A DNA stretch of 64,000 nucleotides from an uncultured Oscillospiraceae bacterium (GTDB taxonomy: Bacteria > Bacillota > Clostridia > Oscillospirales > Oscillospiraceae), in contig CABSMJ010000002.1 of NCBI GenBank assembly GCA_902478785.1, forward strand, positions 62,001 to 126,000, read 5' to 3'. A program made the position numbers and the translations under genes. The notes under the pieces were generated by a model that was not told where the DNA came from, made no database searches, and saw nothing but the letters and a program-made list of their open reading frames with translations. Positions 61,001 through 64,000 of this stretch are shown here, piece after piece (position 1 is the first letter of the stretch; each line of letters opens with the position of its first letter).

Positions 61001-62015
61001 GCAGGATTTGACCGGTGTGGACCCCCATGACATCCCCCTGGACGATCCGGACACCATGTCCATCTTCACCTCCAGTAAAGTGCTGGGCTATGAGAACGAC
61101 GAGATCCTGGGCCCCACTGGAGCCGTGGCCATCCCGGAGTTCAACACCCGCTTCACCCGTCAGATGCTCATCGATACCCAACCCAAGGACTTCAACACCC
61201 TGGTGCGGCTCTCCGGCTTCTCCCACGGCACCGACGTGTGGCTGGGCAACGCCCGGGAGCTGATCGTCAGCGGCACCGCCACGGTTCTGGAGACGGTGGG
61301 CTGCCGTGACGACATCATGCTCTACCTGATCTCCAAGGGCCTGGACCCCAAGATGAGCTTCAAGATCATGGAAAAGGTGAGAAAGGGCAAGGTGAAGAAA
61401 GGCGGCTTTGACGATGGCTGGGTGGAGGCCATGAAGGAGCACGACGTGCCTGACTGGTACATAGAGTCCCTGGCCAAGATCGGCTATCTCTTCCCCAAGG
61501 CCCACGCTGTGGCCTACGTCATGATGGCCTTCCGCATCGCCTGGTACAAGGTCCATGAGCCCCTGGCCTTCTATGCTACCTTCTTCTCTGTCCGGGCCAA
61601 GGCCTTTGACGCGGAGTACTGCTGCGCCGGCCTGGACGCGGTGAAAAAGAAGATCCGGGAGATCGAGAACAACAAGGACGCCACCGCCGTGGAGCAGGAT
61701 CTGCTGACCACCCTGGAGGTGTGCTACGAGTTCTATCTCCGGGGCTTCCACTTTGACACCATCAGCATCTATGACTCCGATGCCACCAAGTTCAAGGTGA
61801 CGGAGAACGGACTGCTGCCGCCTTTCATCTCCGTACGGGGCCTGGGCGAGACCGCCGCGGTGGACACGGTGGAGAAGCGCAAGGGCAAGGAGTTCATCTC
61901 CATTGAGGAGTTTGCCATGTGCTGCAGCAAGCTCTCCAAGACCCACATCGAACAGCTCAAGGCCCTGGGCGCCTTTGCGGGCATGGCGGAGACCAGCCAG
62001 ATCACCTTATTCTGA
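58026..62015 (+). CDS. polC: DNA polymerase III alpha subunit, PolC type
   Basis: PolC is the replicative polymerase of low-GC Gram-positive bacteria, with a built-in 3'-5' exonuclease. The 1,329 residues hold an N-terminal region (1-90), a Gly-rich hinge (about 88-95), an OB domain (about 105-215), a PHP domain split by the exonuclease (VELHLHTKMSNMD near 224, AITDHG near 258), the DEDDh exonuclease (FDIETTG with Asp314 and Glu316), a Cys4 zinc ribbon (CPKC, CPVCG) and the polymerase palm (GKVPDIDLNFSGE). B. subtilis PolC is 1,437 residues; the deficit appears to be mainly at the N-terminus. An AAGGAGG site precedes the ATG. Confidence 0.97.
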   Translation: MAQKIPFFDMFADLMPPRELKLRLMGSYLGGARMDRQLRTMELQLVTGEELSGGEVSSLEQMIARVYGLSQVHIAAKFQPPAPRPSSGGGGGSEKAKKGSVPSAVLLGSVIKGKPISMQGLNPKMGTVTISGKVFFADCHETRRPGVWNLSFDMTDYEGSVTVRKMLRDKEVEQLKDAIQPGMWLTVQGKMELTYDGKDIQMNPYCINVISHAEREDTAPQKRVELHLHTKMSNMDALTDTGEVVKEAIRWGHPAIAITDHGVVQSFPDAAKAAGGKIKIIYGVEGYFINNLDDRVAIHGTKDASFDDEFVCFDIETTGLKVDREAITEIGAVVLKNGEVTDRFQTFVNPKRKLTPEIIGLTGITDEMLKDAPELKEALTAFLDFVDGRPLAAHNAEFDIGFIRAGCRQVGLPFEPTYVDSLILAQNLLPELGKYKLDIVAEHLDLPAFNHHRASDDAATVAYMLIPFWKMLRERGLERIQQVNAEMTKLRPLGSKSHRFPKHIILLAKNKMGLKNLYQMVSESNLKHFKRVPVIPKSLLNQHREGIIVGSACEAGELFRAVTDHKDWSELKRIASYYDYLEIQPLCNNMFMLRNGDVQSVEDLKEFNRIIVRLGEELGKPVCATGDVHFREPEDEVYRHILLASKKFPDANESLPIYFKTTDEMLKEFSYLGEEKALEVVVTNPQAIADQVEEIELLPKGKLFPPRLENSEEDLNRLVWDKVHALYGEDPPQLIVDRLNVELGGILGKYDVVYMSAQKLVQRSLENGYLVGSRGSVGSSLVAYMSGITEVNSLPPHYRCPKCKNSEFITDGSYGCGADMPDKICPVCGTKYVKDGFDIPFETFLGFGGGKVPDIDLNFSGEYQAKAHRHAIEMFGETQVFRAGTIGTLAEKTAYGFVKKYLEENGITAGRAEENRLTLGCVGTRRTTGQHPGGLVVVPDDLDIEDFCPVQHPADDPNSDTVTTHFEYHCMEDNLLKLDMLGHDDPTMVRMMQDLTGVDPHDIPLDDPDTMSIFTSSKVLGYENDEILGPTGAVAIPEFNTRFTRQMLIDTQPKDFNTLVRLSGFSHGTDVWLGNARELIVSGTATVLETVGCRDDIMLYLISKGLDPKMSFKIMEKVRKGKVKKGGFDDGWVEAMKEHDVPDWYIESLAKIGYLFPKAHAVAYVMMAFRIAWYKVHEPLAFYATFFSVRAKAFDAEYCCAGLDAVKKKIREIENNKDATAVEQDLLTTLEVCYEFYLRGFHFDTISIYDSDATKFKVTENGLLPPFISVRGLGETAAVDTVEKRKGKEFISIEEFAMCCSKLSKTHIEQLKALGAFAGMAETSQITLF

Positions 62016-62029
62016 GCAACAACCACGGC

Positions 62030-62062
62030 GCCGGGCTGTGCGGAAGAAACACACAGCCCGGC
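62030..62062 (+). other. hairpin after polC
   Basis: GCCGGGCTGTG (62030-62040) pairs perfectly with CACAGCCCGGC (62052-62062) around an 11-nt loop, 14 nt after the polC stop. No T tract follows. The next 110 nt carry no gene I can support. Confidence 0.55.
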
Positions 62063-62175
62063 ATCATGGTTTACAAGGAGGGAAGAGGAGAGGACGACGG
62101 TAAAACAGCGTTTGCCCTGCGGATGCAGTTCTCCATGCCCACGACATTCCTCTTCAAGACTTTGGATGTGGCTGC

Positions 62176-62211
62176 AAAAATCCCCGGAAGCGATTGCTTC
62201 CGGGGATTTTT
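62176..62211 (+). terminator. bidirectional terminator between polC and the thioesterase gene
   Basis: AAAAATCCCCGGAAGC (62176-62191) and GCTTCCGGGGATTTTT (62196-62211) form a perfect 16-bp stem with a 4-nt loop, flanked by A and T runs. It ends converging transcripts. Confidence 0.93.
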
Positions 62212-62224
62212 GCCTTGCTAGGGC

Positions 62225-62620
62225 TTATTTCTCCAGCTTGGCGTTGCACTTGGCCAGGAACTTTTCGTTCTTGATGATGGCCCGGGTGTGGGTGCCGGCG
62301 CCGATGGGGCCCTTCTCATCCCAGGCCCGGACAGCGAAGTCCACCATCTTGCCGTTTTCCGACACGTTGGTGATCTCCGCCTCGGCCCACACGTCCATGC
62401 CCACGGGGGTGGGGGCGTCGTGGCTCACCTCCAGATGGGTGCCCACGCTGCCCTGGCCCTCCTCCAGGAAGGACTGGAGAGCGGTCATGGCGGCGTTTTC
62501 CATCAGACCGCACATGAAGGGAGTGCCGAACACCGGCAGGGCACCGGAGCCCACAGCGGCGGCGGTCAGCTCCTGGGTGACGGTCTGCTTGATCTGGCAT
62601 TTGGTTCCAATGAGAATCAT
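62225..62620 (-). CDS. FlK-like hotdog-fold thioesterase family protein
   Basis: The 131-residue protein fits the hotdog thioesterase family that includes fluoroacetyl-CoA thioesterase FlK. The triad residues line up with FlK in spacing: Thr33 and Glu41 in FGTPFMCGLMEN and His67 in VSHDAPTPVG. VTQELTAAAVGSG and GAGTHTR are shared. The substrate is not known; most homologues outside Streptomyces cattleya are not fluoroacetate enzymes, so a general acyl-CoA clean-up role is more likely. AAGGAGG precedes the ATG. It lies downstream of potD on the same strand. Confidence 0.85.
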   Translation of the reverse strand: MILIGTKCQIKQTVTQELTAAAVGSGALPVFGTPFMCGLMENAAMTALQSFLEEGQGSVGTHLEVSHDAPTPVGMDVWAEAEITNVSENGKMVDFAVRAWDEKGPIGAGTHTRAIIKNEKFLAKCNAKLEK

Positions 62621-62648
62621 GAGAAAAACCTCCTTGTCAAATGGGAAA

Positions 62649-62680
62649 GGACCTGCCGCGGCAGATGTTGCGGCAGGTCC
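62649..62680 (-). terminator. hairpin after potD
   Basis: On the minus strand GGACCTGCCGC and GCGGCAGGTCC (62649-62659 with 62670-62680) form a perfect 11-bp stem, followed by TTTCCC. It probably ends the potD transcript, but the T tail is short. Confidence 0.65.
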
Positions 62681-62705
62681 CCTCCTTACATACTGGTGTA
62701 AAAAA

Positions 62706-63797
62706 TCAGGTGGCGGATTTCAGACGGGTCCACTCGCTGTCATACAGGTCCAGAATGTTCTGGGGCAGACCAGCGTAGCTCTCGCACTTGGCCATGATGT
62801 CGGAGTCAGGATAGGCATAGGGGTCGTTAGCGACCTCTTCGTCCAGTTCCTCACGCACGCTCAGCAGGGGAGTGGAGTACCAGATCTCCTCGCAGTTCTT
62901 GAGGCCCGCCTGGGTGGAGCACATATAGTTGATGAAGGCTTCTGCGTTTTCCTTGTTCTTGGCGCCCTTGAGGATGCACATGGCGTCCACATAGATGTTG
63001 GTGCCCTCTTCGGGGATATAGAAGCCCAGATCGGGGTTGTTTTCCACCATGGTCAGATAGTCGCCGTAGTAGTAGGCGCCCACAGCGGCGTTGTTGCCCT
63101 CCATCTTGCCGAAGATCTCATCCATGGTGTAGGCCTGGACCAGAGGCTTCTGCTCAATGAGCAGATCCACGGCCTCCTTGATCTGGGCCTCGTCGGTGGT
63201 GTTGTAGGAGTAGCCCAGACGCTTGAGGGCGATGCCGATGGCGTCACGGGAATTGTCGAACATCAGGATGTCCTCGGCATACTTCTCGTTCCACATCAGG
63301 TCCCAGCTGCCCAGATCTTCCTCATCCACCATGGTCTTGTTGTAGATGACACCCAGCAGTCCCCACATATAGGGCACGGAATACAGGTTCTCCGGGTCAT
63401 AGGCGGGGTTCTTCAGCTCGGGGTCGATGTCGGCAAAGTTGGGGATATTGTCAAAATTCAGAGGCTCCAGCATGTCCTCTTCGATCATCCGGGCGATCAT
63501 GTAATCGGAAGGGATCACCACGTCATATTCGGCGCCGCCGCCGGAGACCTTGGAGTACATGGTCTCGTTGCTGTCGTACATCTGATAGTTGACCTTGATG
63601 CCGGTAGCTTCCTCAAAGTCGGTGAGTACGGACTCGTCGATATACTCGCCCCAGTTGTACACGTTGACCACACCGCCGGTGCCTCCGCTGGTTTCGCCGG
63701 AAGAGGTGGAGTCGGTCGTCGGGCGGGTGCCAACACACCCGGACAGCAGCCCAACCACAAAGGTCAGGCTCAGGATGAGAGCCAGAGTTTTTTTCAA
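62706..63797 (-). CDS. potD: spermidine/putrescine ABC transporter substrate-binding lipoprotein
   Basis: PotD captures polyamines outside the membrane for the PotABC importer. The 363-residue product starts at a TTG (63797) and has a lipoprotein signal ending LLSGC, with the lipidated Cys21. The mature N-terminus is a Ser/Thr/Gly-rich tether (22-42), then NVYNWGEYIDESVLTDFEE, a hallmark of the PotD/PotF family. VVIPSDYMIARMIEEDMLEP and VPYMWGLLGVIYNKT follow. The AAGGAG site lies about 12 nt upstream, longer than usual. It follows potC on the minus strand. Confidence 0.92.
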   Translation of the reverse strand: MKKTLALILSLTFVVGLLSGCVGTRPTTDSTSSGETSGGTGGVVNVYNWGEYIDESVLTDFEEATGIKVNYQMYDSNETMYSKVSGGGAEYDVVIPSDYMIARMIEEDMLEPLNFDNIPNFADIDPELKNPAYDPENLYSVPYMWGLLGVIYNKTMVDEEDLGSWDLMWNEKYAEDILMFDNSRDAIGIALKRLGYSYNTTDEAQIKEAVDLLIEQKPLVQAYTMDEIFGKMEGNNAAVGAYYYGDYLTMVENNPDLGFYIPEEGTNIYVDAMCILKGAKNKENAEAFINYMCSTQAGLKNCEEIWYSTPLLSVREELDEEVANDPYAYPDSDIMAKCESYAGLPQNILDLYDSEWTRLKSAT

Positions 63798-63874
63798 TTT
63801 CTTTCTTTGTCTCCTTTCAATTTTGAGGACTATCTATCACCAGACCGGGGTCGGGTGAACAAAAGGGGAAAAGA

Positions 63875-64000
63875 TCATGCCCGTGAGGCGGCGCGACGCT
63901 CCCGCTGCCGGGCGGCCTCCTGGCGAGCCTGGCGCAGATTGATGGCGACCATCAGCACCAGCACCACCACGAACATCAGGGTGGACAGGGCGTTGATCTC
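63875..64000 (-). CDS. potC: polyamine ABC transporter permease PotC, C-terminal end only
   Basis: Only the last 41 codons are inside the window; the gene continues past base 64000. The visible peptide reads EINALSTLMFVVVLVLMVAI, followed by NLRQARQEAARQRERR, the final membrane helix and basic cytoplasmic tail. INALST matches the end of PotC-type permeases (usually PEINALST). Its place directly before potD (77-nt gap) supports the call; potA and potB are expected upstream, outside the window. Identity is good but rests on a short piece. Confidence 0.8.
   Translation of the reverse strand, partial: EINALSTLMFVVVLVLMVAINLRQARQEAARQRERRAASRA

Noticed and set aside
62067..62222. A 51-codon open frame after polC with an AAGGAGG-like run inside it.
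   Set aside because: The frame runs through the strong polC/thioesterase terminator stem, and the ribosome-site-like run is inside the frame. No start with correct spacing or family match was seen.
1..64000. CRISPR arrays, insertion sequences, prophage genes or toxin-antitoxin pairs.
   Set aside because: I read both strands and the intergenic gaps for regular repeats, transposases, integrases and small paired genes and found none.

Overview
The window is a 64 kb chromosomal segment of a high-GC (roughly 60 % by eye, not computed), spore-lineage clostridial bacterium. The best guess is a gut Oscillospiraceae relative such as the Flavonifractor, Lawsonibacter, Intestinimonas or Oscillibacter group. 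The inference rests on a Gram-positive PolC, AddA, a SpoIVFB-type protease with a SpoIVFA-like M23 partner, a SpoIIM-family protein, type III glutamine synthetase, a BlaI/BlaR1-type pair and paired radical SAM genes (TIGR03960/TIGR03936), together with a bacterial V-type ATPase operon. I see no insertion sequence, prophage, CRISPR array or rRNA operon. The only tRNA is tRNA-Arg(ACG).

Layout. 1-8.0 kb: end of addA, rpmE, a four-gene operon (flavin reductase-like, hflX, GNAT, YigZ/IMPACT family) and a solitary dgoD. 8.2-18.2 kb: tRNA-Arg on the minus strand, a DivIVA-like coiled-coil gene, and a complete nine-gene V/A-type ATPase operon in the Enterococcus hirae ntp order (stalk, I, K, E, C, G, A, B, D). 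Its proteolipid carries the side chains that bind Na+ in E. hirae. 18.2-24.3 kb: a surface and sensing region with a hemerythrin protein behind a long leader, an SLH-domain exported protein, and a minus-strand BlaI/BlaR1-like pair whose BlaR1 has a very large ectodomain. 24.4-29.8 kb: minus-strand gltX-spoIIM-glnN-asnA, which combines glutamyl-tRNA charging with ammonia assimilation into glutamine and asparagine. 30-31.9 kb: rpsB-tsf. 31.9-32.5 kb: a non-coding, less GC-rich gap. 32.5-36.7 kb: the M23/M50 pair and the two radical SAM-linked genes. 36.8-43.1 kb: rplS, lepB, ylqF, rnhB, yraN, a dipeptidase, thrC and a phosphoesterase. 43.2-49.8 kb: the protein quality-control block tig-clpP-clpX-lon-ysxC. 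49.8-51.4 kb: a minus-strand membrane-anchored XRE regulator. 51.7-62.0 kb: pyrH-frr-uppS-cdsA-dxr-rseP-ispG-polC. 62.2-64 kb, minus strand: a FlK-like thioesterase and the end of a polyamine ABC transporter operon (potD, potC).

Most of the window is core housekeeping. Translation, ribosome assembly, isoprenoid and lipid-carrier synthesis, proteolysis and replication genes are packed into short-gap operons. Most promoters that can be recognised are sigma-A type with 17-nt spacers, and most operons end in strong hairpin terminators. The less ordinary parts are the sodium-type ATPase, the hemerythrin gene with its leader, the two membrane sensors with unrecognised ectodomains, an RNase HII whose GRG motif reads GAG, and several perfect inverted repeats at gene boundaries. 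I did not find a clearly new multi-gene system; the strongest candidates for new biology are the sensor ectodomains.
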